A stretch of 64,000 nucleotides of DNA from RYN-230 sp963841695 (lineage in GTDB: Bacteria; Actinomycetota; Actinomycetes; Streptosporangiales; Streptosporangiaceae), in assembly GCA_963841695.1 (NCBI GenBank), contig CAWJDQ010000004.1, positions 372,001 through 436,000 on the forward strand. Reading direction: 5' to 3'. The notes under the pieces were generated by a model. The model had not been told where the DNA came from and made no database searches. It saw only the letters and a program-made list of their open reading frames with translations. This document shows positions 8,428-17,638 of the stretch, one piece after another. The position numbers and the translations under genes were made by a program. Numbering within the stretch: position 1 is the first letter of the stretch; every line of letters begins with the position of its first letter.

Positions 8428-9270
8428 ATGCAGCAGACGCCCGAGGTCTCCCGCCCCGCCTGGCTGAGGGCGTTCCCGGGGCGCGGCGACGGGGTGCGCC
8501 GGTCGCCGGTGGAGATCGTCGCCAACATGGCCTCCTACCTGACCAGGACCCCGGTCGCGGACCTGTCCGGGCTGCGCGGCGGCTGGTTCGGCCGGTGGAC
8601 CGACGGGGTCGTGGCCATGCGCGGTGACTGTGTCGCCTTCGCCAGCCACTGGCAGCTGCACAATGACCGGGTCCGCACCGAGTCCGGGCCGCTCTGGGTG
8701 GTGCTCGGTGACTCGACCGCCCAGGGTCTCGGCGCGCCCCGGCCGGAGAGCGGGTACGTCGGCCAGGTGCTGGCCGAGCTCCGGCTGCGGACCGGGCAGC
8801 GGTGGCGGGTGCTCAACCTGTCCACGTCCGGCGCCCTCATCCGGGATGTCCTGCAGTACCAGCTGCCCCGGATGCCCGCCGCCCCGGACCTCGTGACCTG
8901 CGGGATCGGCGTCAACGACATCCTGTACACCGCGCCGTCCCGGCTGTTCGCCGACCTGCGCACGCTGCTGGCCACCCTGCCCGACGAGACCGTCGTCCTG
9001 GACCTGCCGCTGCCGGGCGGGCTGTGGGGCGTGCTCGGCCGGTTCAGCGTGCCGTACGTGGCGCGGATCAACCGGGCCATCCATCGCAGCGCCCGGGCGC
9101 GCGGCCTCCCGGTGGCCGAGGTGTCCGCGCATTTCCGGCCGCCGTGGGGCGGGAAGTTCGCGTCCGACTACTTCCACCCCAGCCAGGCTGGTTACCGCGA
9201 CTGGGCCCGCGCGCTGCTGGCCGCGCTCGCGCCCGTGCCCTGTGGGCGGGATCCGCTCCCGGCGCCGTAA
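8428..9270 (+). CDS. SGNH/GDSL-family hydrolase (first of two)
   Basis: 280 residues from the ATG at 8428, preceded by GGGAG. SGNH blocks are in order: block I GDSTAQG with the nucleophilic Ser, a Gly in block II, GIGVND in block III, and SDYFHPS with the catalytic Asp and His in block V. The family contains esterases, lipases and acetyl- or acyl-group removing enzymes acting on glycans or lipids. There is no clear signal peptide, so the site of action is open. It sits 72 bp upstream of a glycosyltransferase that is itself coupled to a second SGNH hydrolase, which suggests removal or transfer of acyl groups on a glycolipid or envelope glycan. Confidence 0.85.
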   Translation: MQQTPEVSRPAWLRAFPGRGDGVRRSPVEIVANMASYLTRTPVADLSGLRGGWFGRWTDGVVAMRGDCVAFASHWQLHNDRVRTESGPLWVVLGDSTAQGLGAPRPESGYVGQVLAELRLRTGQRWRVLNLSTSGALIRDVLQYQLPRMPAAPDLVTCGIGVNDILYTAPSRLFADLRTLLATLPDETVVLDLPLPGGLWGVLGRFSVPYVARINRAIHRSARARGLPVAEVSAHFRPPWGGKFASDYFHPSQAGYRDWARALLAALAPVPCGRDPLPAP

Positions 9271-9342
9271 CGCCGCCCAGTGTTCGCGTAGTTGTCGCGC
9301 TGAGTTACCGCTCCCTGAGCCTGGCCAGGTCAAGATCAGGGT

Positions 9343-10519
9343 GTGAGGGTCGTCCGGCTCGCCAACTACGTGGCCCCCGCGTCGGGCGGCCTGCGCACCG
9401 CGTTGCGTGAGCTCGGGGCCGGCGTACCTGGCCGCCGGGCACGAGCCGGTGCTCGTCATTCCCGGTCCCCGGCCGGGGCGGCAGCACACGGAGCAAGGGC
9501 TGGTCGTGACCGTGCCCGGCTGGCGGGTGCCCGGCACCGGCGGGTACCGCGCCATCCTGGCCCGCCGGTCGCTGCGGCGGCTGCTGGGCGAGCTGGAGCC
9601 GGACCGGCTGGAGGTGTCGGACCGCACCACGCTGCGCTGGACCGGCGCCTGGGCCCGGGCCCGCGGGGTCCGGTCCATGATGGTGTCGCACGACAGCCTG
9701 GCCGGGCTGATGGCGATGTTCAGCCCGCCTGGGGTGCCTGCGGCCCGGCTCGCCGACCGGTTCAACCGCAGCACGGCCGCCTCGTACGACGTGGTGGTCT
9801 GCACCACCGCGTGGGCCGCGGCCGAGTTCCGCCGGCTGGGCGTGCCGAACCTGGTCCAGGTGCCGTTCGGCGTCGATCTGGCCTGCTTCCACCCGGACCA
9901 CCGGGACGAGGGCCTGCGTTCCCGGCTGGCCCCGGGTGGCCAGGCCCTGCTGGTGCACTGCAGCCGGCTGTCGCCGGAAAAGCGCCCGCAGCGCGCGGTG
10001 GGCGCCCTGGCCGAGTTGCGCCGCCGTGGTGTGCCCGCGGTGCTCGTGGTCGCGGGCGACGGCCCGCAGCGCCGGGCGCTGCAGGCCCAGGCCCGCGGCC
10101 TGCCCGTCCGGTTCCTCCGGCACGTTTCCGACCGCGGGCGGCTGGCCGGGCTGCTCGCCACCGCCGACGTGGTGATCGCGCCCGGCCCGGTCGAGACGTT
10201 CGGCCTGTCCGCGCTGGAGGCGCTGGCCAGCGGGACGCCGGTCGTGGTCAGCAGCCGGAGCGCGCTGCCCGAGATCGCCGGGCAGGCCGGGGTGACCACC
10301 GAGGACGACGATGCGGCCTGCGCCGACGCGGTCCAGCACCTGCTCGATCGGGAACTGACCGGGCGCCGGCGGCTGGCCCGCCAGCAGGCCGAGCGGTTCG
10401 ACTGGCCCGCCGCGGTGCGCGGTTTCCTGGCCGCGCACGGGCTGGCCGCCGACCCTGGCCTGCCCGGGGCGGCGGCCGCCATCGCCGGGGCCCGCGGGCC
10501 GGGCGGGAACCCGCGATGA
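9343..10519 (+). pseudogene. GT4-type glycosyltransferase with one frame change near the N-terminus
   Basis: The GTG start at 9343 gives MRVVRLANYVAPASGGLRT, the usual N-terminal strand and glycine loop of GT4 enzymes. One base change near 9415 moves it to the second frame, which continues YLAAGHEPVLVIPGP to the stop at 10519. The C-terminal domain has CSRLSPEKRP and the nucleotide-sugar motif GPVETFGLSALEALASGTPVV. The product would be about 391 residues, acting on the cytoplasmic face with a nucleotide-sugar donor. Acceptor and sugar are unknown. Its stop overlaps the start of the next SGNH gene (ATGA). Confidence 0.8.
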
Positions 10520-11385
10520 CCAGCACCTCAGAGGCGGATGCCCCGGCGGCGGCCCCGGGGGCGGTGATGCGCTTCGCGGCCCTGGGTGATTCGGTCACGC
10601 TGGGCATCGGCGACCAGCTGCCGCAGGGTGGCTGGCGCGGCTGGGCCGCCCTGCTGGCCGGCTCGCTGGCGCCGCCGGATCAGGTGGAGCTGTGCAACCT
10701 GGCCCGCAGCGGGGCCCTGGTCCGGGACGTGGCCAGCGAGCAGCTGCCGCTGGCCCTGTCGGTGCGCCCGGCCCTGGCCTCGGTGCTGGTCGGCGTCAAC
10801 GACACGCTGCGCGGGAAGTTCGATCCCGGCGCGATCGCCGCGGACCTGGAGAACATCGTCGACGCGCTGCACCGGGCCGGCACGGTCGTGCTCACCGCGA
10901 CCCTGCCCGACCCCGGCCTGCTGCTCCGGATCCCGGCCTCGGTCCGCCGCCCGCTGGCCCGCCGCGCGCACGAGATCAACGCGGCCCTGGGCCAGCTCGC
11001 GGACCGCTACGACCTCGTCCACGTGGACCTCGCGGGGTGCCCCGAGATCTACGACAAGCGGATGTGGGGAGTGGACCGGCTGCACCCCAGCGAGCGCGGG
11101 CACCGGATGCTGGCCGGGATGTTCGCCGCCCGGCTAGCCGAGCGGGGCATGCCGCCGCACGCCCCGCCCGATCCCGAGCCGGCCAACCCGGAACCGAGCG
11201 CCTGGCGGCAGGCCCACTGGATGGCCACCAAGGGAACCGGCTGGATGGTCAGGCGGTCCCGGGATCTGCTGCCCGGGCTGCTCCAGCTGGCGCTGGCCGA
11301 ATGGTGGCACGGATGGCGCGGCCACAGCGCCCCGGACGCAGGCCTGCCCGGTGGCCCGGGCGCCGGGCCCAGGGGAGGTGGCTGA
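10516..11385 (+). CDS. SGNH/GDSL-family hydrolase (second of two)
   Basis: 289 residues; the ATG overlaps the glycosyltransferase stop (ATGA). Motifs: GDSVTLG with the nucleophile, LVGVND for block III, and VDRLHPSERGH with Asp and His. A C-terminal extension of about 75 residues follows the fold and is unlike the first SGNH protein; it contains a Pro-rich linker and a Trp-rich stretch (EWWHGWRGH). Two non-identical SGNH enzymes flanking one glycosyltransferase suggest opposing or successive steps on the same product. Confidence 0.85.
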   Translation: MTSTSEADAPAAAPGAVMRFAALGDSVTLGIGDQLPQGGWRGWAALLAGSLAPPDQVELCNLARSGALVRDVASEQLPLALSVRPALASVLVGVNDTLRGKFDPGAIAADLENIVDALHRAGTVVLTATLPDPGLLLRIPASVRRPLARRAHEINAALGQLADRYDLVHVDLAGCPEIYDKRMWGVDRLHPSERGHRMLAGMFAARLAERGMPPHAPPDPEPANPEPSAWRQAHWMATKGTGWMVRRSRDLLPGLLQLALAEWWHGWRGHSAPDAGLPGGPGAGPRGGG

Positions 11386-12415
11386 GCTGAGCGAGTCAGC
11401 GCTGCCGGGGCTGACGCCGGCCCCGGTCAGCGATCCGGTGGCCGGTAGCTACGCGGAGCTGCGCCGCCGGATCCGCGCGGAGGGCCTGCTGGACCGGCGG
11501 CCCCGGTACTACGCCATCAAGATCACGGTCCTGGCCGCCGCGCTGGCGGGCGGCTGGGCGGCGTTCTTCGCGCTGGGCGACTCCTGGTACCAGCTGCTGG
11601 TCGCGGTGTATCTCGCGGCGATATTCGGCCAGGTCGCCTTCATCGGGCACGAAGCCGGGCACCGGCAGATCTTCCGCTCCCGCCGGGCCAACGACCTGGT
11701 CGGCCTGGTCCACGGCGACCTGCTGATCGGCCTGAGCTTCGGCTGGTGGACGGGGAAGCACAACCGGCACCACGCCTACCCCAACCAGGAGGGCAAGGAC
11801 CCCGACATCACGATCCCGGTGCTGGCCTTCACCGCCGGGCAGGCCCGGGAGCGGCGGGGCGCGGCCCGGGCGCTGGCCCGGTACCAGGCCTTCCTGTTCT
11901 TCCCGATGCTGCTGCTCGAGGCGGTCAGCATGCACGTCATCAGCCTGCGGGCGGTGCTGGCGGGCCCCGTCCGCCGCCGGTGGCTGGAAGGCCTGCTGCT
12001 CGTCACGCACGGGGCCGGCTACCTGGCGGCCGTCCTGCTCATCCTGTCCTGGCCCCGGGCCCTCGCGTTCATCGCCGTCCAGCAGGGCCTGTTCGGCCTG
12101 TACCTGGGCTGCGCGTTTGCCCCGAACCACAAGGGCATGCCGGTGCTCAGCGAGCAGGACGACCTGGACTTCCTCCGCCGCCAGGTGCTCACCTCGCGCA
12201 ACGTCAGCGGCGGCCGCCTGACCGAGACCATGCTCGGCGGCCTTAACTACCAGATCGAGCACCACCTGTTCCCGGCCATGCCCCGGCCGGCCTTGCGCCG
12301 CTGCCGGACCCTGGTCCGGGCCTTCTGCGCCCAGACCGGATTGCTGTACTGCGAGAAAGGGCTGGTCAGCTCCTACTCTGAGGTGCTGCGCCATCTGCAT
12401 GCGGCCGGGCGGTGA
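11351..12415 (+). CDS. Membrane fatty acid desaturase
   Basis: 354 residues. Histidine boxes typical of membrane diiron desaturases are present: HEAGH (about residue 100), HNRHH (about 138) and QIEHHLF (about 303). Hydrophobic segments lie between them (ITVLAAALAGGWAAFFAL, LVAVYLAAIFGQVAF, YLAAVLLILSW). It would introduce a double bond into an acyl chain using O2 and an external electron donor; position specificity cannot be read. The start is uncertain: GTG at 11351 overlaps the preceding gene by 35 bp, and a second GTG at 11378 lies too close to a GGGGAGG. Close coupling to the SGNH/GT genes suggests an acyl-modified glycolipid. Confidence 0.85.
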   Translation: MARAPGPGEVAELSESALPGLTPAPVSDPVAGSYAELRRRIRAEGLLDRRPRYYAIKITVLAAALAGGWAAFFALGDSWYQLLVAVYLAAIFGQVAFIGHEAGHRQIFRSRRANDLVGLVHGDLLIGLSFGWWTGKHNRHHAYPNQEGKDPDITIPVLAFTAGQARERRGAARALARYQAFLFFPMLLLEAVSMHVISLRAVLAGPVRRRWLEGLLLVTHGAGYLAAVLLILSWPRALAFIAVQQGLFGLYLGCAFAPNHKGMPVLSEQDDLDFLRRQVLTSRNVSGGRLTETMLGGLNYQIEHHLFPAMPRPALRRCRTLVRAFCAQTGLLYCEKGLVSSYSEVLRHLHAAGR

Positions 12416-12935
12416 GGGCAGGCACCGGGCCGCTGGTTCCCCCGGCCGGTCCCCGCCCCGGCTCCGGCCCGGCGGCGTCCCGGAAGACCAGCCAGCGCAT
12501 GGCCGAGTACATGTACACGCACTCACACGCGGACGCGGCCAGCCGCGCCAGCCGGTAGTCCAGGCCGAGGGCGGCCAGCCCGGTGGTCACCCCGAGGATC
12601 AGCACCAGGTAGTTCACCGCCACCACCATGATGTACACCGCGAGCTGCGGGCCGACCGCGCCGTGCGAGCGGAAGTTCAGCGCCCGGTTGAGCAGGTATC
12701 CCAGGCCGGACGCCAGGACGTACGCCACGGTGATGGCCACCGGCAGCGGCCACCGCAGCCCGCCGTGGAACGCGGTGAGCAAGGCCAGGTCCACGCCGAA
12801 GGTGATCGAGCCGATAACCGCGTAGCCGAGCAGGCGCCCGGACACCACCCGGCTGAGGCCGAAGGGCAGCCGCCGCGCGGCGGCCGCCATCGCGGCGCTG
12901 AACCGGGCCCCCCGCCCCGGCCCCGTCGCAGACAT
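12366..12935 (-). CDS. GtrA-family membrane protein
   Basis: 189 residues from the ATG at 12935. Four transmembrane helices are visible (LLGYAVIGSITFGVDLALL, LPVAITVAYVLASGLGYLL, LAVYIMVVAVNYLVLILGV, and a C-terminal helix), with GYLLNRALNFRSHG between helices 2 and 3. That N-x-x-x-F-x loop is the GtrA signature. GtrA proteins help flip or position polyprenyl-linked sugars for glycosyltransferases. It follows the GT2 gene by 64 bp on the same strand. The gene overlaps the 3' end of the convergent desaturase gene by 50 bp. Confidence 0.85.
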   Translation of the reverse strand: MSATGPGRGARFSAAMAAAARRLPFGLSRVVSGRLLGYAVIGSITFGVDLALLTAFHGGLRWPLPVAITVAYVLASGLGYLLNRALNFRSHGAVGPQLAVYIMVVAVNYLVLILGVTTGLAALGLDYRLARLAASACECVYMYSAMRWLVFRDAAGPEPGRGPAGGTSGPVPALTARPHADGAAPQSRS

Positions 12936-12999
12936 GACCGCCACCCTGTCAGCCCCGGGTGACCGGCAGGCGGCCGGCGGCTGGCGATCTGGCCAACGG

Positions 13000-14968
13000 T
13001 CAGCGCTGGCCGGCCTCGATGCGGACGCCGCTGGGACCGACCCGGACCGGCACGGGTTCGGGCTGGCTGCCTGGCCTGCCCGGCAGCAGGCGCGCGGGGA
13101 AGGGCCGGACCGGCAGGGAGATGGCCGCCTCCAGGGTGGCCAGGCGGCGCAGGAACGCGAAGACGAACCAGGACGGTGAGTACAAGATGGCGCGCCAGAA
13201 CCGGTACCTGACCGCATAAGGGATGCTGACGGCCAGGCCGATCCCGCCGCCCGCGATGTACAGCAACGCGAACGTGGCCACGTTCTGCCGGTAGGTCGGG
13301 TTGGTCAGCACCAGTTCCAGCAGGAAGATGGGGGCGACCAGGCCGGCCTGGATGGAGAACCAGGAGAAGCCGCGGCGCCAGGTCCAGAACCAGACCCGGG
13401 GGCCAGCCAGCCGGCCCGCAGCGGCACGTGCCGGGCGAAGACGTGGAAGCCGGCCGGGCCCAGCGGGTGCGCTGCTCGACGAACTCGCCGGGACTGCGGG
13501 GGACGTCCTCGTAGGAGCGGATCCGCGGGTCAACCACGACCCGGTAGCCGAGCCGGCCGATGTGCATGGTCAGGTCGGCGTCCTCGCCGTTCATCCCGAC
13601 CGGGAAGCCGCCCGCGGTGACCGCCGGGCCGCGCCGGAAGGCCGTGAACGTGCCGGGAATGACCACGATGCCGTCCACCATGCTCTGGCCCAGCCGGGCG
13701 AACCGGAACTGGAACAGCGTCTCCAGTCGGCGCATCTCGTGGAACCAGGTGCGGGTGTCGGTGCGCGGCTCCTCCATCGCGCCCACGCTGCCGACCTCGG
13801 GATCACGGAACCAGGGCACGGCGTAGACGAGCGCGTCCGGGCCGAGCACGCAGTCGGCGTCCACCCGGACGACGATCTCCGAGTCGGTGATCTTGATGCC
13901 CCGGTTCAGCGCGGCGGCCTGGCCGCCGTTCTCCGCGCTGAGGATCTTGGCGTCCGCGTACCGGAACGTGGCGATCTCCGCCGCGGCCAGTTCCGCCGTC
14001 TCGTCGACCGAGCCGTCGTTCGAGACGATCACGTGGACCGGGCCGCCGTAGCGCCGGGCGGCGATGTCGATCGACCGGAGCAGCCGGACGATATTGTCCG
14101 CCTCGTTGTAGGCCGGGATGATGATGTCCACCGGGGGCCGGTCCGGCCCGGGGTTGGGCAGCGTCGGGTTGAACCACCAGATCAGCCACAGCGGCGCGAA
14201 CATCAGCAGGAACAGCATGCTGACCGCGTACAGCGGCACGAAGACCTGCCACACCGAGCCCAGGTAGGCCTGCTGGGAGAGGAACGCGTACAGGCCCACC
14301 AGCAGCGTGATCACGGTGATCAGGGCACACCAGGTGAGGACGTTGTCCCAGCGCCGGTTCCGGTGCACCAGGGGGACCGTGGTGGACCGGGGCAGGGCGA
14401 AGGCGGTGAACGTCAGCCGCATGATCACCAGCCCGCCGATGAGCAGGTTGGCCAGGGTCGCCTCGATGCCGAACGGCCCCACCAGCCAGCCGGTGGCGAT
14501 CCCGATGGTGATCATCAGGGCCTGGGTGAGCACGGCCATGGCCAGGTAGAGCACGGTGTGGCTGAGCATCGCCAGACGCCGGCCCGGCCTGGCCCGCACG
14601 ACCAGGGATATGGCGACGATGTAGGCGACGGCGAAGAAGGCCAGGGCCGGCCGCAGCCGCGCGATGTACCCGTTCACGCTGGCCGGATCGTGGGTCAGGG
14701 CCACGGCCACGTCCCGCACGCCCTCGGAGTACAGCAGTGGCAGCGAGGGCCGCTTCCAGCCGAGGAAGAACAGCCCCAGGACCGCGGAGATGGCCAGGAA
14801 CGCCCAGGTGCGCGGCCGGTGATTGGGGGTGCGGACGTAGGGCGGGATCAGGACGTTGGTCCGCCCGTCGCCGCGGTCGTCCGCGCTGTCCGCGTAGATC
14901 GGCAGCAGGCACGCGATCACGAGGGCGATCAACAGGACAGCCGTAACCAGGAGTACTGGAATATCCAT
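13000..14968 (-). pseudogene. Processive-type GT2 membrane glycosyltransferase with two frame changes
   Basis: The start ATG at 14968 is preceded by GAGG and begins MDIPVLLVTAVLLI. The N-terminal half has about eight membrane helices. The GT2 domain follows with PVDIIIPAYNEADNI, SNDGSVDE, VDADCV, GEDADLTM and EQRTRW (the Q-x-x-R-W motif of processive synthases such as cellulose or hyaluronan synthases). Frame changes near 13460 and 13410 break the gene just after that motif; the C-terminal membrane part resumes with VWFWTWRRGFSWFSIQAG and ends at 13000. If intact it would be about 655 residues. It is divergent from a HlyD-like adaptor gene, which fits exopolysaccharide synthesis and export. 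Confidence 0.85.
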
Positions 14969-15620
14969 AAATCCTCTGCGGCGCGTCAGAAGGCTTTCTA
15001 TCGTGACGTATGCGGGGTGAAGGTACCAGACCATGAGGGCCGGGGCGTAATGCGGGGGGGCTGCTGCAGTCCGTACTGCGATTCCCGCAGCCACCCGGCC
15101 GCCAGGCATTTTTTACCCGTGCTTGAAGGGGGTGGGGCGGAACTGCCACGCGAATGGCCAAATCCGTTATCTCTCTTATACAGAGAGTTGCGAACGGCCG
15201 ACCCTGGGCCCACGAACTGCCTGCTCAGGCTCACGGGCAGGCCGCGATGAAGGGCCGCGCGCCCTTTTCCTATATCCCTATATTGCATGTCGAGAATATC
15301 AGCTAGAGGAGTTACGCGGAATTAACCTGAACGACACCGGGGCCAGGGATTAGTTGCGCTACTTCATATGACTGAGTCCGGTATGCTCCTGTTCGGCGGA
15401 TAATGGGCAGGCATTCGCGGGGATAGGTGGGGTCCCGTACGGGACAACCGTGAGAGTCGGCCCGAATGACACGGCACTGGCTGCTGAATGCCGGTGCTGG
15501 TTGTCTCCATGCCGTAATGCGGGCACGCATGTCGGCGTTGTCGGCCCGCCGGTCGTCAGATCTCGCCGTGCTGAAGCGGGGGACGCCCGGTGGGGGGAAC
15601 TGATTCTGAGGCGGAGGACC
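14969..15620. other. 652-bp divergent intergenic region, GT2 / HlyD-like
   Basis: No gene is supported here. The region is less GC-biased than its surroundings and must hold the promoters of both the GT2 gene (minus) and the HlyD-like gene (plus). It contains a perfect palindrome (15432-15445) and a short hairpin-like stretch near 15170-15187 (CTCT and AGAG arms). No known riboswitch could be identified by eye. Confidence 0.6.
15432..15445. promoter_or_regulatory. Perfect 14-bp palindrome, candidate operator
   Basis: GTCCCGTACGGGAC reads the same on both strands and lies about 175 bp upstream of the HlyD-like start. It may be a regulator binding site; there is no regulator gene nearby to assign it to. 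Confidence 0.35.
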
Positions 15621-16730
15621 ATGGCCCTGACGGGGAGCGCGGATACAGACACGCCCGGCGCGCACACGACGCTGGACAGCCCGGCCCTGGACTACTCCCG
15701 GGATGTGGCGATCCAGGACTCCCAGGATCCCGCGGCCCAGGACGTGGTGCGGGAGCAGGAGGCGCCTCAGGTTGAGGACGAGCAGCCGGGCAGCGCCCCG
15801 GCCGCGACCGCGGTGGCGCCAGCCGTGGCCGACGACGAGGAGCTCAGCCGGCGGCCGGTGACCGCCCCGCAGATCATCGGGGGAATCCTGATCGCCCTGA
15901 TCATCGTGGCCGCCGCCCTCTGGTACGTGCCGCGGATCGCGCGCGCCGACAGCCGCTCCTTCACCGGCACGGTCAGCAGCAGCGGCGTGACCAACCTGAA
16001 CTTCGCGAACTCGGGCCTGGTCGGCAAGGTCCCGGTCCAGCTGGGCCAGACCGTCAAGGCGGGCGAGGTGCTGGCCACCGAGACGTCCCCGTCCACGACC
16101 GCCGCGATCAGCGCGGACCACGCCGCCATCGCCGCGGATCAGGCCAGCCTGGCCGAGCTCAAGGCGGCGCCGGCCTCCTCCAGCACGCAGGCCAGCATCG
16201 CGGCCGCCGGGGCCCAGCTGGCCAAGGACCAGGCCCAGCTGGCCTCGGACAAGGTCAAGCTGGCCGAGACCCAGATCATCGCCCCGACGGGCGGGACCGT
16301 GATCGCGATCAACGGCCAGACCGGCGAGACCGTCACGGCCGCCGGGATCCGGAGCTACTCCTCGCAGTCGCAGTCGTCCGGTTCGCAGTCCCCGCCGTTC
16401 TCCCTGCTGCCTGAGGGCCCGGCCACCAACGTCAAGAGCAGCTCGACGCAGTCCGCGCTGCCCATGATCGCGCTGCGTACCTCGAGCACCTGGCAGGTCA
16501 CGGTGCTGGTCCCGGAGAGCGAGATCCAGCATGTCCGGGCGGGCCAGTCGGTGACGGTGGCGGTGCCGGCCGTCGGCCTGTCCGGCATCCGGGGCATCAT
16601 CGAGCAGGTCTCGCCGACGCCGGTGAATACCTCCATCGGCACGGCCTACCAGGCGATCGTCCGGATCAGCGGTCACCAGCGGGTCACTCCGCTCGGCGGC
16701 ATGACCGCCAACGTGCAGCTGGGCTCTTGA
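15621..16730 (+). CDS. HlyD/biotin-lipoyl-like membrane-anchored adaptor
   Basis: 369 residues from the ATG at 15621, behind GGAGG. A long acidic cytoplasmic N-terminus (about 80 residues) leads into one transmembrane helix (IIGGILIALIIVAAALWYV). The outside part has the split lipoyl/hairpin layout of membrane-fusion proteins: VGKVPVQLGQTVKAGEVLA, then a short coiled-coil (QASLAELKAA through AKDQAQLASDKVKLAETQI), then IIAPTGGTVIAINGQTGE and a beta-barrel-like end. In a Gram-positive cell it probably links a membrane synthase or exporter to the wall. It is divergent from the GT2 synthase and overlaps the next lipoprotein gene by four bases. Confidence 0.8.
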   Translation: MALTGSADTDTPGAHTTLDSPALDYSRDVAIQDSQDPAAQDVVREQEAPQVEDEQPGSAPAATAVAPAVADDEELSRRPVTAPQIIGGILIALIIVAAALWYVPRIARADSRSFTGTVSSSGVTNLNFANSGLVGKVPVQLGQTVKAGEVLATETSPSTTAAISADHAAIAADQASLAELKAAPASSSTQASIAAAGAQLAKDQAQLASDKVKLAETQIIAPTGGTVIAINGQTGETVTAAGIRSYSSQSQSSGSQSPPFSLLPEGPATNVKSSSTQSALPMIALRTSSTWQVTVLVPESEIQHVRAGQSVTVAVPAVGLSGIRGIIEQVSPTPVNTSIGTAYQAIVRISGHQRVTPLGGMTANVQLGS

Positions 16731-17608
16731 CCCTTCGCGGGGCGTGGGTGGCCGGCCTGGCGACGGCCGTCACCTGCGTGCTGGCCGGCTGTTCCGCGTC
16801 CCCGGGCGCGGGCAGCCCGGCCCCGTCCGCCTCCGGCACGCCAGCACCGGTGAGCACGGGGCCGGGGGAGCGCTCGACCTGGATGCTGACCCGCGGGGCC
16901 CTCACCCAGGTGCTGTCCGACTCGTCGGTGGCGGCCCGGCTGGCCTCGGCCCGGGTCTATGAGATCCTCACCCCCGGGGAGCCGCCGCTGGCGTCCGCCG
17001 GGGCCGAGCCGGTGGTGACGTTCTCCGCGGTCAGCGCGCTCCGGCAGGCCGTGGACGGCGGGCAGCTCCCGGCCGGGACCCGGGCCGTCCTCTACGACCC
17101 CGAGGTCTGGCCGTACACGCCAGTGGCCGAGCAGCGCGATCCGGTCCGGGCCGCCCAGCAGGCCGCCGCCGTCACCCGGGCCCACCACCTGACCCTCATC
17201 GTGGCGCCCGCGCTGGACCTGGCCACCGTCCAGCCCCGCTCCGGCGGCCCGCTGTGGCGGCAGTACCTCCGCCTGGACCTGGTCGGCGGGATCGCCAGGG
17301 TGGCGGGCGTGGTGGAGGTGCAGGCGCAGAGCCTGGAACGCGATCCGCAGGCCTACCGCGCCTTCGTCCGGGCCGCGGCGGCGCAGGCCCGGGCGGCCAA
17401 CCCGCACGTGAGCGTGCTGGCCGGGCTGTCCACCAACCCGCCGGGCCCGGTCGTCAGCAGCGCGCAGCTGGCCGCGGCCATCCGGGCCAGCAGCGCGGCC
17501 GTGTCCGGATACTGGCTCAACATCCCGGGCCAGGGCCCGCGCTGTCCCGCGTGTAACGCCCCCCGGCCGGACCTCGCCCGGGAGATGCTCGGCGAGTTCG
17601 CCTCCTGA
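16727..17608 (+). CDS. Lipoprotein of unknown function
   Basis: 293 residues; a TTG start overlaps the preceding TGA (TTGA). A lipobox is clear: VTCVLAGC, with the Cys at about residue 22, followed by a Ser/Pro/Gly linker. The rest is a soluble extracytoplasmic domain. Fragments such as AVLYDPEVWPYTP, HHLTLIVAPALDLA and SVLAGLSTNPPGPVV resemble a TIM-barrel glycoside hydrolase-like fold, but I see no certain catalytic pair. Coupled to the HlyD-like adaptor, it may act in export or trimming of the polymer made by the GT2 enzyme. Confidence 0.75.
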   Translation: MTLRGAWVAGLATAVTCVLAGCSASPGAGSPAPSASGTPAPVSTGPGERSTWMLTRGALTQVLSDSSVAARLASARVYEILTPGEPPLASAGAEPVVTFSAVSALRQAVDGGQLPAGTRAVLYDPEVWPYTPVAEQRDPVRAAQQAAAVTRAHHLTLIVAPALDLATVQPRSGGPLWRQYLRLDLVGGIARVAGVVEVQAQSLERDPQAYRAFVRAAAAQARAANPHVSVLAGLSTNPPGPVVSSAQLAAAIRASSAAVSGYWLNIPGQGPRCPACNAPRPDLAREMLGEFAS

Positions 17609-17638
17609 TCAGCCCGCCGCCCCGCGGGCCGGGCGGCC

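Noticed and set aside
9343..11385. One open frame of 680 codons suggesting a glycosyltransferase-SGNH fusion
   Set aside because: The middle third is Arg/Ala-rich shadow sequence. The real glycosyltransferase lies in the second frame and the SGNH gene has its own ATG overlapping its stop.
12677..15109. 810-codon minus-strand frame taken as one large synthase
   Set aside because: Coding character is lost after the Q-x-x-R-W motif; the GT2 C-terminus is in another frame, and the tail overlaps the GtrA gene out of frame.
15160..15345. Possible cyclic-dinucleotide riboswitch before the polysaccharide genes
   Set aside because: None of the conserved blocks of the c-di-GMP or c-di-AMP riboswitch classes could be found on either strand.
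8428..17608. Secondary-metabolite gene cluster
   Set aside because: No polyketide, peptide, terpene or RiPP core enzyme is present; the genes fit envelope lipid or polysaccharide functions.
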